Position numbers and translations under genes: made by a program. From NCBI RefSeq assembly GCF_002443255.2, contig NW_019211460.1, positions 25,650,882 to 25,714,881 of the forward strand: a DNA stretch of 64,000 nt. The letters run 5' to 3'. Below the pieces are notes generated by a model. That model worked only from the letters and a program-made list of their open reading frames with translations, did not search any database and was not told the origin of the DNA. Shown piece after piece: positions 25,160 to 37,658 of the stretch. This DNA is from Varroa destructor. Taxonomy: Eukaryota > Arthropoda > Arachnida > Mesostigmata > Varroidae. Within the stretch, counting starts at the first letter, position 1. Every line of letters begins with the position of its first letter.

Positions 25160-25245
25160 AGATTTAGCTACGTTAGTGAGTTTGCCTATTTACTTGCTAA
25201 CCTTAGGGACACACTGTGGTCTAGGTTCGAACCCAGGCGTAGACA
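25160..25245 (+). repeat. tRNA-derived relic (tRNA-Ser-like)
   Basis: A near-perfect B-box GGTTCGAACCC (25223-25233) sits in a self-complementary T-arm. A degenerate A-box (TACGTTAGTGAGTTTGCC, 25168-25185) lies at about normal tRNA distance. ACTTGCTAACC between them resembles a tRNA-Ser(GCT) anticodon loop, but the anticodon and acceptor stems no longer pair. Confidence 0.45.
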
Positions 25246-25437
25246 GACTTCGTTTCATGCTGGGAGCCAGCAGTCTGACTGAATGCCTACCTAACGGCGG
25301 TACCGGACGTAAAACTCGAAACATAGAGGTTTAGTTACGTTATAATCAAGCTAGAGGATTATTGGAATGAAGGTGTTATAGTAACGATGTCGGAATAACC
25401 CACCGTGGATGCGTTGCGGTCGTATAACCATATTGAT

Positions 25438-25689
25438 CTACAATCGCAGGAAACGCGTATACGTAGAGGTGTGAACGCGACGCAAAACCCCCAGATGACC
25501 GTCGGCCGACGGGGCGATCGGACGATCATCTGTGTAAATCGATTCGCCGACTTCGAATAGGCAATCATAATAACAGCATTGGCGTGGCCGGCATTGCTGA
25601 TAGTGACCCCGTGATTTCGTTTCTAGGTAATGAACAAAAGAGGACCATAAAACGTTCGGGTCTAATCCTACCGGCAGAGATGTATTCAT
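25438..25689 (-). CDS. CpG-rich coding-like frame, unidentified (83 aa)
   Basis: An ATG-started frame of 83 residues has more CpG than its surroundings. It contains a cysteine cluster (QCRPRQCCYYDCLFEVGE) followed by an acidic, Pro-containing stretch. A good acceptor (pyrimidine run then CCTAG) within the frame would start an exon at 25622, just before the cysteines, so the first part may be intronic. No clear donor was found and the C-terminus is Arg/Thr-rich. The cysteine spacing suggests no family to me. Confidence 0.3.
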   Translation of the reverse strand: MNTSLPVGLDPNVLWSSFVHYLETKSRGHYQQCRPRQCCYYDCLFEVGESIYTDDRPIAPSADGHLGVLRRVHTSTYTRFLRL

Positions 25690-28600
25690 TCAAAACTTGA
25701 TGCTGTGTGTATGAAAGCGAAGCTCAAACTATTCATCTTATTATATCTGAAAGTTGGTCATATTGTACTGCAAAAGAAGACAATCTCTACGTCGTTAGAA
25801 AGGTTTGTTTCTGATCTTCATCACACTGATAACGTGAAATATTACATAATGCAGATATATATATAAGGTTCTGTTTATTATCACTATGAGTTCACTAAAA
25901 CTTTTATGTATGTGAGGACTACAGTTTGTTTCACTGATTTCATTAGTTTTGGTTATATGGATAAGGGTATCTATATACAAAATACAATGCCCTTCTAGTA
26001 GCAGACACTAAATGCACCAACACGGATTTTCGTCAGCAAAATAATAATTTTTTACGCTGTTAGTGAAGCAGATTGCAACAATGAATTTTATTGTCGTATT
26101 GGGCATTATATCCACATTTACGTTGGTTTCTATCTGCCGCCTCTGGGCGCAAACCTATCAAGCTAACTGCTCAATAACCCACCCACTAATTAATTCGATT
26201 GCTTAATTAACAGATACTTTTGTACAGTCCTATCAATTTACGTTTATACATCTATATCCAAATCGTATTTGGAAAATGAAGAATTTGGAGCACCTATACA
26301 CATTTAAATCTGCACCTCCGTTTTAAAATTATTGTGAGACCAACAAAACGAATTCTTTACCTAGGTGGACAAATTCCTCACTTCTTTAACCGTACTTTAT
26401 TTGCTCGTTCAGCTTCTCCCTTATTTGGCTCTTTTTTTCTGATAGAGGGGAAGCCTTCGGCAGCGTTTGCCCCCGTTCTTGCTTAGGCTCCGGAGCAACG
26501 GTCAGAGAGAGCCTCTGGGCCGGCGTTGACCCCTGATCCTGCCGTTCGAGTGTCACTAGTCGCAGCAGGTGCCCCGGAGCAAAACACTTTGACCCAACAT
26601 ACTAACCTAGATTCGAAAATCTATAATACGCTGCGTTGCCTAGCTGCCTATCTACCTATTTGCTAGTCCGACGCTGTAAGTGATGGATGACTCAGCTGAG
26701 CCTGCTCGGGCACAGTTTCGACAGTATTCATGCCATTGCGACGATAGTTGACAACGAGCGCATAGGTTACGCCGTGTCGACCACTGGATCCAGCCGGATA
26801 GGCCGGACTTGGAGTCAGGATCAACCGCGCGTGCAAATTGGCTGTCGACACCACTCTTTCGTTCGTTAATATGCACAACTTTGAAGTTGTAAGGTCTGGG
26901 TCATGGTCTTTTTTTCGATTACCATTTCTGCTACTTGGACTTACTTAGCAAAAATACTCACTTTTTGTAATCACAACTGCTAACTTTTGCCGTCTTTTCT
27001 TGTTACTGTTCGCAGGGTAGTGACGTAACTTGGACGACTATTGTCCGTCAATATAGAATTGGTGGAAATGTGTTGTTGCCAACGAGGGACGTAGAAAATG
27101 GTCGTCCATTCGTATCGTAGAAAAGACTGGCCTGCAATAATTGAAGAAGTTAGTGAAATTATGATGACTTTAAATTTATCTTACAGCTTTCTCACTGTAC
27201 CCAGAACGCTGTTCTAAGGCAAAATTGATTCATTGGTCTCTTATCGGGTATGTTCTTGAAACAGCGAAAGGAATTTTTGATACAAAAGCTTCCTGATCGT
27301 ATAAGGTCATCATCGGCGTCTTGATAATGTTTCATTGAATGTTTTTACCAAGCACTGGATACCAAAAAGCCTATTTCAGGTATCCTCACAGTCTTAATTC
27401 AATGAATTTTCGTATCAGTCTTTCAGATTTCTTCAAGCCGGTCATTTTATTTGGGCTTGCCTTTATCCTACTTTTTAATTTAGGGGACAAGGTCAGGCTA
27501 ATGTTAAGTACGGGTTATACTGAAACGTGCATATACACTTCAGCTATGAATTATTGAAAGTTTAACTAAATCTGAATCCGCGTAGCCAATTACCAGTGTT
27601 GAAGAACGATTTCATGGAAATTCATTTGTAGTTACTTGAAGATATTTTTTTACTGATGTCGCTATGTCTGCAATCTGGCCGGTCGCTCGTAATTTCGAGA
27701 GCGCACTCATGTAAATAACAATTTTCTCTTCAAACACCTGTTCCGCTCCTTTAGCTATTTTATAAAACTAATGTATATAGCATGCCTGGTGATTCCTCAG
27801 TAAGGCTGCATCAGTAAGTCATGAGCTCGAGTAGCGGAAATCTCTTTGCGGCAGCAAATGTGGGCAGCGCTTGATTATGTTTGGGCCACCGCGAGCCCAG
27901 CGCCGCTTAGCTAGGGTGGAGTAGTGAGCAATGGATTCACTGCACTATCATGGGGTAGGGTACGTATATAAGTGTATGCATTTGTATCCTTCCGCAACAC
28001 AACTGCTCGCATTTAGCCGTATTGATGCTAAAAATATTTGCTTAGCCAAGATCCCAGAATAATATAACTGTTACGTGTAGCAAACTGTCTAACTGCACGT
28101 TCGTCTATTACGTGATCTTCTGCACGTTCGAAATTTAACGTTCTTCGACAAAATCTTCTTTCTGACATTCTTTCGGCTTCACCTGATCGCATCTAATGTC
28201 TGAAAACACTGACAGAATCCTTTTGCATAGTTTTGTATTAGGTACGATAGTGGGTTTGTGGGCACAGGACGGTTCAGATCAATGGTACCCCACAGGCTGA
28301 CATAGCAAACCATGGAAGAGAGAGGAGCTTCTTGCCGAAAAACTCATCCAACCAAAAAAGTGACTCAACAAATTTAGTCAATACTTACGTGCCGTACGTA
28401 GCGAGATTGAAACTTCAGTCACAGGTCAAGTAATTTCTGCTTTGTCGTGTATCTCTTTCTATTTATGAGTGTTTCACCATGTAGACGTATATAATGTCTC
28501 CAGCGCAATTCCCTTAGTCTATTTCTTGGATTGTTTTCAAACTTGTTTCGTAGACGCATACACACACGTAAACACTGTCTGGCTAAAGTAAGAACGATTT

Positions 28601-31600
28601 TGTTCACCAATCCCATCGTTTAGTGGACAGCTGCAAATATCCAATAGATTGATAGTAATAGGTAAATGTAGAAGTCCAGTTACTTGTCCAAAGATCGTAA
28701 TTCGTGTAGCGCCGATTCGCTTCAAAGCTGCGACAGTATAGTAGCTAGTTAGAGCCACCGACAAGTTTCAACATAGATGCCCCAGCTAAACTAAATCATT
28801 TTATAGCACTAACACTGGTAAAACGAGAGCGATCGTCGGTGAATGGCTCAAAACATTTAGCCTTTAATTGCTAAAATGCCATTGGCAAAGTCGTAAACCG
28901 TTATGGTCATCCCTTGCTTCTTCGATTCCCTGGAAATTCTCAACCTACAGAAAAATCTTTGTATCTAATGCGTAAAAATATACAAGATAAAACGAAAAGT
29001 CACTTACCTAGCATGTATAGAGCGTGTTTTGTACGTCCTAATACATATCGGTGGACATCCATTGCAGCCGGGTGACTTCGCCGCTTCCGAAAAAAGACAA
29101 AATCCGTTAACGATCACGATATTCCGCAAGTTGCAGCCTTATGTAGAATGTATACGTCTTTCCCAAGCGCTCCCAAACGTAGGCAGCTGTCGTTGTCAAT
29201 GCGTTGTTTCCGAAAAAAAACTATTGCGGTTCTTAATATCTTAAGAAATACGAGCTTGGTAGGGTAAATGGAAGGGAATTGGCTAGGGTTGAATATCGAG
29301 ACCCGCCTTGTCGTCTCAGAGACGTGGGTCGGTAGCTTGTTATTCACAGCCGCCTGTATACAGCATAGTATTGCTGTTAGTAAATAAATAATTACAGGTA
29401 TGTTTATCTTTAAAACCAACTAAGTAATGGTTACGTAGACGTTTGTTCCTTTTTTCAAAAAAGTTTGAGTGATGTTGTATAGGACACTTGGGCCTGACGG
29501 CGTACTATTTATCGAGCATGAAAGAATGTATGTGGGATTGGGTTCCGGCAGGTAGACTTTATTCCGCCAAGATCACCACCAGCTAATTTTCCATTCTTCT
29601 CTTATACCTCTATACAGTTTTGCAATACATAATCCTACATACCGTTATTATTAGCACCACCGGGATTATTTCGGTGTGGCCTATCGTTTAATCGCAAAGT
29701 GCAGCTTCCCGTTATTACATCAGCCTCAAATTGCTAATACATTTTGTTTTATCACTTCTATACTGCAAGAGGCCAACCGCTTATCTACATTTCTTTTCAA
29801 CATCGTATTTCAGTAGAATCTTTATAGCTTAGAATCATAGATATCTTAAAAGATGTTTTAGTGGACCTTAACTAGGAGCATGTTAGCGAAGGCACCGGTG
29901 TCTTTTGACGGCAGTTACTGACCTATCGCTTTGCTGCCACGGCCGTCTACTATTTGTACAATTTGCTTGTGCCACGGCTACTATTGTTAGATCCAAAAGG
30001 AAAAGAGACTGGTGCCTACTTTTCAAAGTTGATCATTTTTCATTTCGTACGGCATTTCGCAAATAGAACAGGACGGGCCTTATTTTTTCATCGCACTGCC
30101 GACGATTTTTGATTTCACCAAAAAAGTTTTCCGTACAAACAAAGCAGATAGCTTAGTTTAATTTCGCCTGAATCTATCGTGTCCTGAACTTTTATTTGTA
30201 TACCTAGCCACAAGAGGCATACAAAACTGCTAGTTTATAAGTGACAGAGTAATGAAACACGCAACAATTATTACTTCTACGTATTAACTCATTGAAATCT
30301 TCGAGAAGCTGTCTGCTAGTGGTTGACTACCCTTTATGAGCAAATTCGTCGGGCTATTTAGATATTGTTTAGATCGATATACACTTTTTCTTTGCATTAA
30401 CATAGCATATCCTACGAATAGAGAAATCTCTAGCTGCTACTGTAAACCAGATATAGGCTTCAATTACGTTTTCCAATTATATTGACATTTAGGTTTTATA
30501 TGAATAAGGGCAGTTCACAACACGGATATCTTTTCGTAACAAACAAAAAAAAACTGCATCCTAGAGGTTACCAGGCTAGTTTCAGCTGCTATAATGAGTC
30601 TGCAAAAGCCTTGTACATACAAAAACAGCGGCATAGATCTCTTTTTTTGTTGTCTAAGTTCCTATTTTAGGACGTTTCAGGAACCTCTTTGCCAACCTAT
30701 ATGTTATTTCTGTTTTTTTTTTTTTTTTTGATATGTCGAAAAAGGAACTCGAATATTTATACCCGAAAAGAACATTACTGCTATTCTGCCTTTTTGTGAA
30801 GCTTCCTTTTTGTCTTTGAACGATGAAACAGAAACGATATAGACCCATAAGGTGGGAGACTATGGTCGTAGAATCGAAATTTGAGTGTATTTTAATTCCA
30901 AGCTAGAAGGGCCATGATCATTGCTACATTGTAAGTGCTCTGTAATGTCCGCCGACTATTAAAGGCGACAGAATGTTGGTTCAGTTTCCACTTTTCGGGC
31001 CTGGTCATTTAGAAAACATTTCTTTATAATTTTACCGGAATAGGATAACTGGGCTATTATTATCAGACTGTGATTCAAATAGACCCAAAACCGAATTTGC
31101 TTTTTTGAATTTTTTAGTTTTTACAGACTGTACACTTTGTCTGTTTTCGCTGTCTGCTTCACCAGAGGTTCTGTGTGATTTTTAAGGCGGACAACCGCCT
31201 TTTGTCAATTTTTACCGCGCAATTTATCATCACAGAAGTAATGCCATGCCTGGAAGATTACATTTGCAGGCTAGGTAGGCGAATACTTCAGTTGCATCCA
31301 AAGTCCAGCATTTTATTTGACATATACTAAATGACAGGTGTGATTAAACAACCAAACAGTATGCTAACATGACCTTGAATGGTAAAAACGGTAACGACAA
31401 AGTTATCTGCTCGCATTTTGCATTTTCTATCTTATATCATCCCATGGACCGCGGCACTACTTCGGCAACTCAACGAGCCGTCGTTGCGGCTCTCAGGTTG
31501 AAAAAGCAATTTTACCGTATACCCATTTTACTGAAAATGATCATAAAGGGATAGACTGTGAAATATTCGCACACCTGGACCTTATCCAATATCTGTCTTG

Positions 31601-32280
31601 ATTAGAGATTGGCTCGACAACGTTACAAGACATAACTAAAGTTCTAATCGATAAGATAGCAACGAAGGTTCTGTCGATCAATTTATATGATTATCGATTT
31701 CAATTCTAGCTTTCGTTATCATAAAAAATACATATAAAGTAAGTACTTTCGGAAAGCTCATATAACAAGCGTGGTTTCGTCCATCAGCTAAGTTCACTAA
31801 GTTAAACCTACGTGAAAACGGGTGGAAGTCGATGTCAGGCCAAGAGAGTATAACCCGGAACTATTATTCAGTGTTAAAGCTGATTGTGTGAAGATTGTCC
31901 AGATGTTGGATGTCACTCGATGTTCTGCGGTATTGTCTAGGGATTTTCATGCTCGGCATCATATAATATATTTACCACGTACCAGGAAATCGTCAGAAAT
32001 GTTAGCAGAAAAGAATACCTGCTTTGAAACAATAATAGGTTCAAAAAAATTCGGCTGATCAGAACTCCAGTCAAACAATGAACTATATGAGAGGTGGACT
32101 TTAGCGGTGCAACAAATGCTATGATGTATGAGGAATAATTTATAAATTTATAAATAAGTTGACCATGCGTTACAAGCGACACATCGATTACAAGGCTAAT
32201 AGTGATTCTAAAAGGGTTTAGCGCTTACAGTGAGTAAATAAATTCACGATGGCACACATTGCGTCAATAAAACGTACTAA

Positions 32281-32282
<2 letters not shown>
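25690..32282. other. Long AT-rich non-coding stretch
   Basis: About 6.6 kb with no supported gene. A moderately GC-rich patch (about 26400-26880) has opposing frames but no splice chain. A run of 17 T at 30713-30729 could be the complement of a retroposed poly-A tail. No further structure seen. Confidence 0.5.

Positions 32283-32334
<52 letters not shown>
32283..32334. repeat. (TA)26 microsatellite
   Basis: Uninterrupted TA dinucleotide run of 52 bases. Confidence 0.97.
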
Positions 32335-32337
<3 letters not shown>

Positions 32338-34001
32338 TCAGCAATCATTAGGAAGTGGTTGACGAATTGCATTTGGCACGAGGCTGCAATGTATACCTGA
32401 GAAAAGGTTGTTGTGCTCAATGCCTTGAGAAAATTTGTAAGGCTTATAAGGCGCCCGCACTTCGGGATTTCTCTTTCTAGATGCAACTGCTGGAATTATC
32501 CGAAGTTTAGGCTTACTTCTTCGGTTATCCGAGGGACCACATGAGGCCATTAAATTTTATGGCGGTCCACGGGATTAAAAGTGAAACATCCTAAAGAGGT
32601 TATGCAGTAAATTGCCAGCGAAGTAGGGTCTAAAAGGCGTAAGTTTGTTCGACTCAATTGTAATTGATCATTGCATAAGATGACATAAACTAACTTGTGG
32701 TTAGCAAAACTTGACTCCTAGCTATACCTAGATAGCTATGAATTTCACGTACAAATATATTTATTATTGATGCTTAGATATCATGCATTTACCGGATATT
32801 TTACCATTGTGTTTCCACTCATCGTCTAAATGTGAATCCGAATCGATTGTATCACAGGATATCGTTCGCATTCATAAAGCGCAACTTCGATGTACGTTGT
32901 CCTCTTTGCTTGCTTCTACTTTGTTTCGATTAGAAAAATCCGAAAACTAAAATTTCATGCAATGGAACTTACTGCTGAAGTTGGCATAAAGGACTATTAC
33001 ACGATTTAATAAATCTGATAACTGGGTTGGTCGCGGGTTTCCTCGGCGGTATTCCAATTGGAACAACCTAAGGGTGTCCCTCATATGTGTGCTTGCTTAA
33101 GTTCATCATGACTTTCGCTATCAGAATCGAACCATGGTCGAATGAAAAGCATATGTCTCAAGTTTGAGAAAAGCGGCTTATGAGACACCTATGATCCAGT
33201 TGAAAGCGAACGGCGACTCAGCTAATAATTCACGGGTTAATAGTACTCAACGGATTTAATCAATGCCCAACCCTCCGCAAACATATCTACTGAGACCTAG
33301 GCGAGCTATTTTCATTCGTATATATAGAGTATACCGCAGACCTGTTCGGGTTAGCTTAAATGCTTACCGACTGGAGAGCTTACGAGGGGATCTTGTACAA
33401 ACTAAACCTAATTATGAATAATGTTTAGAACGTCTGTGTTAAGTATTTTCACGAAGAACTGAATTTAAGAAAAAAAGTGCTAACAACTTCCAATCGGGCG
33501 TAGAGCCCATAAACAAAACACTACAATATTTCATCCTAACGGTTATATTCTACGTAGTGAAACCCAGGGGCCTAATGACTGTAATACCGTCTAAGAATCG
33601 TTAGATGCATTAAAGCATTATTAAAGTAAAACGACGGATCAGCTTTACAAGGAACTGTATCTAAAGCGGGTATCATAAGCCTTTTGAGTAACGAATGTAG
33701 CTTGTGCTTAGCCACTCTAGAAAAACAAATAAAAACAAAACATATACGGGTACGCTTATATTTTTCCTAACTACTCTTCTCTACGTTCCAAAACGAAAAT
33801 AGGTCGCAGCGCACAACCGGTTTTAATTTACATAGAAGCCGATAACGGGAAAACAGGGGCAGGCAAAAGGTTAGCTAGAGAAGAGGCCGGGCAAGAATTA
33901 GACGAACTCGACGCCTTGCCAAGTGGTGGCGCTGCGATTAACTAGGTAAGCGTCGAGAGGGTGCTTTAGCGAGGCACTTAGATGAGAGCAGTCACTGAGA
34001 C
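32335..34001. other. Unassigned sequence with a weak tRNA-like relic
   Basis: On the minus strand at 33123-33160, a B-box-like GGTTCGATTCT follows ATGCTTTTC. That arrangement echoes the relic near 49165-49225, but no A-box is left. No gene is supported. Confidence 0.4.
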
Positions 34002-34224
34002 TTACGAAAAAGGTAAATCAAAGCAATAGGGATATTGGACGCGGTAAACAGGGGCGGACTTGGCTAACAGAAACGATGCGGTGGACAAAAAGGGATCGTA
34101 AGAATTAGGGTCGGCTTCACTGATTTGGTCAATCTTATCGGTTTCCTCAGCATCATCGGCTCCGGAAAGTTGGCCGGCTGGTGGATCGTCAATAGGATAA
34201 ACTGTAGAGTGCGACTGATTGAGA
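34002..34224 (-). CDS. Candidate terminal coding exon, unidentified
   Basis: From an acceptor (GGCTCCAG, exon starting at 34224) the frame stays open for 74 codons with clearly protein-like composition. It has a Pro/Gly/Ala linker, an acidic stretch (ADDAEETDKIDQISEADPN) and a more hydrophobic aromatic end (VYRVQYPYCFDLPF). The acceptor leaves the first base as a third codon position, so an upstream exon is required. A strong GTAAGT donor overlaps the end (exon end 34006). Splicing from it to the good acceptor at 33942-33943 removes 64 bases and gives Ser-stop, and reading through also gives Ser-stop, so the C-terminus is the same. I found no convincing upstream exon and recognise no family. 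Confidence 0.42.
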
Positions 34225-36600
34225 CTGGAGCCAAATATGTACAATAAACTCCTAGGTAAGCCAAAAATGTTTCACTTGCTAAAAGGGCGCATAGTGGCGG
34301 GGCGGCTCCTTTACATTTTGAGATACCGAAAGCCGCGTTTGTTACAGCAGCAGCAACAAATCTCGATTAGAAAAAAAAAGGCCAGCACTGCGGCTTACGG
34401 AAAGCTGAATGAGCGTGTATAAAAGAACGCTATATGTTTGCTGTGACATGTCAGTTCAAAGATGGTATGTTCGGATTGTCCATTATGGAAACAGAATTTC
34501 GAAATTTTGCCGCCTGATTCAGCAAGCTAGTTCAGTTCCTTCGTTACTTGGATCATTATGAATAGCTTCTACGCAAATGAGATCTCTGAACTGGCAGGTT
34601 CGGCTTTCTTTTCAAAAGCAGTAAAAAGGCCGCCACCGGCCAATGCGTTAATACTATCTTATGAAGTTCTCTGTCTCCCAGACCAATGGGGTAAATTACT
34701 TTACATCTACAAGCCAGATCTGTAGTAGAAGTTAGTTTAAAGGCATTGGGAACGGAAACTGGAGTATATATGAAAAAAAAAGAATACTTCAAGACATTAA
34801 AAAACTTCATCCACCGAATGGCCACCGATATAACCCACCTGAAAATCGCCTAAAGATAGCGTCATTAGTCTGATGAGGTCCGGCAAGGGTACCATTGACT
34901 TGACACCCCGCAAACGACCCATCCGAACGCCTCACAGCCATCGTTCAGTTCTCAACGTGCTCAGCGGGAGATCCTTTGAAGTTGGAATCGTATCCAGTCA
35001 CCGAATGTCAAATGCAGTTAAGTAGATGGCTGTGTCAATGCTATACGGTACAAGAAGCTAACGCCTGTTGTATTAGCGCAAAGTAGACCGACTGCCTGTT
35101 GACAGTTACGGACTATCCGAAGTCCAACCACTGCACCAAATATATTGGAAATTATTATGCATCGTACAAAGCACGCTGACCTATTTACTCCAGAAAGCAA
35201 AAACGGCAACGAGGGCTTAAAGAAGAGTAGAGCTAGGATCGATCAGCGCATCTGAGGAAATAAGTGAACGCAACCGTGCAAAGGGCCAAAGACAAGGATC
35301 AGCTGACAGCGAACGGAATGGCACCATTACTGGACGTGTAGAGTGCACCAAACGACCGGCGAACTTCCATTGAGGAACGATGATCGAGAAGAGCCTCTAT
35401 CTCCTACAAGATGGCGACAACTAGGATTAATGTAGATTACACCAGCCCTCAAGTGATTTTGCTATTCTTCATGGTTAAGCGGAGAAGTAATTTATCGTGT
35501 CACAACTCTCTCGGTAGCTTCGATTTCGGCTAGTCCCATGTAACTTGTAGCAACTGAAACTATTAAATCGTACTTCGAGTTGCATATGCTCTAGAAATAG
35601 CGGACAAGCGCATTGCACCAGTTGGACCTCAACTCATGAGGACTAACGGGGTGAAAGTTATTTTTACTGCGCGACAATTTCAGTGTAGTAACTGTGGCTT
35701 GTCAGATCTGTAGACATTCTAGTATACGGTTGTGTATATAGTGGATGTTGACTTTATTTATGTTTTTGACGTTGGTAACGGCATTCAAAGAGTTAACTAA
35801 AGAATTAGCATTGAAATGTTCTTACAGATCTCGATATACGTGTCGTGGACCGTATTCTCTTTAGCTACCATGTTGTAAATATTACGACGCTTCTTATTCA
35901 CTATCGAAGGAAAATCCAAAAGCCGTCTTACTTAGAAAGACCTCTCTCTTTTAAAAAATTAATTCTGCCCCATTTTCTTAAAAGCCGATTTTTTTTTTTA
36001 TGCTAATTACATGTTTTTTTAGTAATGTTGACCAGTGTTTGACAATCGAACAAGATGTAAAAGACTAAACTCAAAAGAATTGAACACTTTAAGATGGATC
36101 AAGCTCTGCTACGGCGAAAACTTTTCGGTGATCGTTGCGGTCTAGATTTAATTAATGCCAAAAAATCTTTAATCAGTCGAAATGTTTTTTGCTTAAAATT
36201 ACAATATCGATCTAGGAGAATGGCTTCTAGACTTTCTTCCAATAGAGAGGAAATATTCATAATGAGATCTTAAAGGCAGGAAAAACCTTGTCACACTCAT
36301 ACGTGCAACTTAAGCATATAACTTCATTACTCTCGAGATAAAGACAAAAAACAGATTTTCTAATCACACTATAAACGTTTGATGCGCTGTAAGCTATTTC
36401 TACTCCATCTATAAAGTAAAAAGCAGGAGCAAATTAATTCTGGCCCACGTTTAAAGGCGTCTCGTTTGTGTGCTCATACCGTGCTTTGACGTTACTATAT
36501 AATATCGTTCTCTATATCTCACTCCAAACCCCATTTCCTATAATATGGAATAGGGATTATCTATAGACGTGCGAATTAAGAATCACAGTAGATATGTATT
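34225..36600. other. Mostly unassigned sequence
   Basis: Two 50-codon plus-strand frames (34873-35025 with ATG, and 35221-35373) lie in a GC-richer patch, in the same register but separated by stops. Both are polar and basic, and could be chance or remnants. A possible small minus-strand exon near 34705-34763, with acceptor and donor, is too short to support. The rest is AT-rich. Confidence 0.4.
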
Positions 36601-36606
36601 TACAAA

Positions 36607-36612
36607 TTTATT
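36607..36612 (-). terminator. Polyadenylation signal AATAAA
   Basis: AATAAA on the minus strand, about 52 bases beyond the stop codon of the exon at 36664-37062. This spacing supports that exon being terminal. Confidence 0.5.
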
Positions 36613-36663
36613 ATGCTACATAATTGTTCAAAACATTAAAGTATAAGGTTGTAGTGTTATTGA

Positions 36664-37062
36664 CTAGTCTAGCCTCCTCTTCAGCAACTGCAATCGCGAT
36701 TTCATGCGAGACGCAAACGTCATAAGTTTGAAAGCCGAACCATCAATGGCTGGGCAGTCAGGTAAGCCGTCATCAACCTGCTCATAGACATTTCGATTTT
36801 TCGCGGGCGACGCAGTTAGTCTATCCCGTACTTTAGCAATGTCCCACTCGTTTTCATCTAGGAGCTCCCATACCTCGGAATTCGTTTTACCGAACTTGCG
36901 AGCCAATTCAGCTATCTTGATCTCGCCTTGCGAGCTTGCCTTTGCGTCAATCTTCACCTCGTCCAGGTCAACGTCCCAGTCAATGGCCTCCAGCTGCCGA
37001 ATCGCCCAGTCTTCTCCTCTATCGAACCGTATTGACCACACCCTAGCGCAAATCTGTTTCTC
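36664..37062 (-). CDS. Terminal exon with tandem UBA-like helices (possibly TNK2/ACK-type C-terminus)
   Basis: After a good acceptor (CTAACATCTCAG) an in-frame stretch of 132 codons runs to a stop at 36664. It holds two similar helical units: one ending LEAIDWDVDLDEV, and a second, LARKFGKTNSEVWELLDENEWDI. Both carry the Leu-x-x-x-x-Trp-Asp pattern typical of UBA-like three-helix bundles. A basic C-terminal tail follows (RMKSRLQLLKRRLD). A pair of divergent UBA units at the extreme C-terminus recalls ACK/TNK2 kinases, but that comparison is from memory and weak. Phase is 0 at the acceptor. No kinase exons were found upstream in the window. The uninterrupted 162-codon frame around it and the polyadenylation signal support a real exon. 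Confidence 0.55.
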   Translation of the reverse strand, partial: EKQICARVWSIRFDRGEDWAIRQLEAIDWDVDLDEVKIDAKASSQGEIKIAELARKFGKTNSEVWELLDENEWDIAKVRDRLTASPAKNRNVYEQVDDGLPDCPAIDGSAFKLMTFASRMKSRLQLLKRRLD

Positions 37063-37412
37063 CTGAGATGTTAGCAATCGTCGTTCTAGAAGCGGGAGAT
37101 GATTACCGTAATTGTTTATATTATATAGTACAGTTAGATGGTAACTAGTCAAAAGACAACCACGTTATAGCGTTGCGATCTGAAAGAAGATACTGTTAAT
37201 TCTTCATTTTTAACGTAACATACCTTCTTTATTAAAATCTATCCTCTAAAATCCCTATCTCCTATCGAAACTGACGCAAACATTCATTAATTCTTTCTTT
37301 ACTAATTCATTTGTTTAATACAATCGACCTCTGCCAATGAACAAAACCAAACAAATAGCAAAGGTCCTTTCTAAGCACGGTAGAAATCAGTTAATTGACA
37401 GTTAGAAACCGA
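37063..37412. other. Unassigned sequence
   Basis: AT-rich. It could be the intron upstream of the exon at 36664-37062. Nothing else seen. Confidence 0.45.
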
Positions 37413-37658
37413 TTAGTTGACAGAAGGGCCAAAAGCCAAATCGATAGAGGCCTTTTGGCTCTGATTGTCACCTGAAGGACACGTCCCTGTTATAGTTACT
37501 GTTAGCTTGCACACATTGTTGAATCGTTGTCGCGAACCATTCCCGAATGTCAGCACCGAGTTTTTCACGCTGTTCGCGTTATATAATATAATTCCAATAC
37601 TCAGATAACATAATAGTATACATCTGAACGTTTTACTTGTGTGAAAAATTGCCTCCAT
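37413..37658 (-). CDS. Possible secreted-protein first exon
   Basis: An ATG-started 81-codon frame begins with a short polar segment and a hydrophobic stretch (CILLCYLSIGIILYNA, about residues 13-28) that could be a signal peptide. A beta-strand-like segment follows (CKLTVTITGTC) and then SIDLAFG. The Cys-to-Cys spacing and the LAFG motif recall the PLAT-like domain of plant ATS3 proteins, but the match is short and from memory. A strong donor (TTCAG before GTGACA) lies between the second Cys and that motif. If it is used, the motif would be intronic and the likeness accidental. It ends 350 bases upstream of the UBA-like exon on the same strand, with no evidence that the two are joined. Confidence 0.28.
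   Translation of the reverse strand: MEAIFHTSKTFRCILLCYLSIGIILYNANSVKNSVLTFGNGSRQRFNNVCKLTVTITGTCPSGDNQSQKASIDLAFGPSVN

Noticed and set aside
30713..30729. A 17-T run as the poly-A tail of a minus-strand processed pseudogene.
   Set aside because: No coding similarity or target-site duplication is visible beside it.
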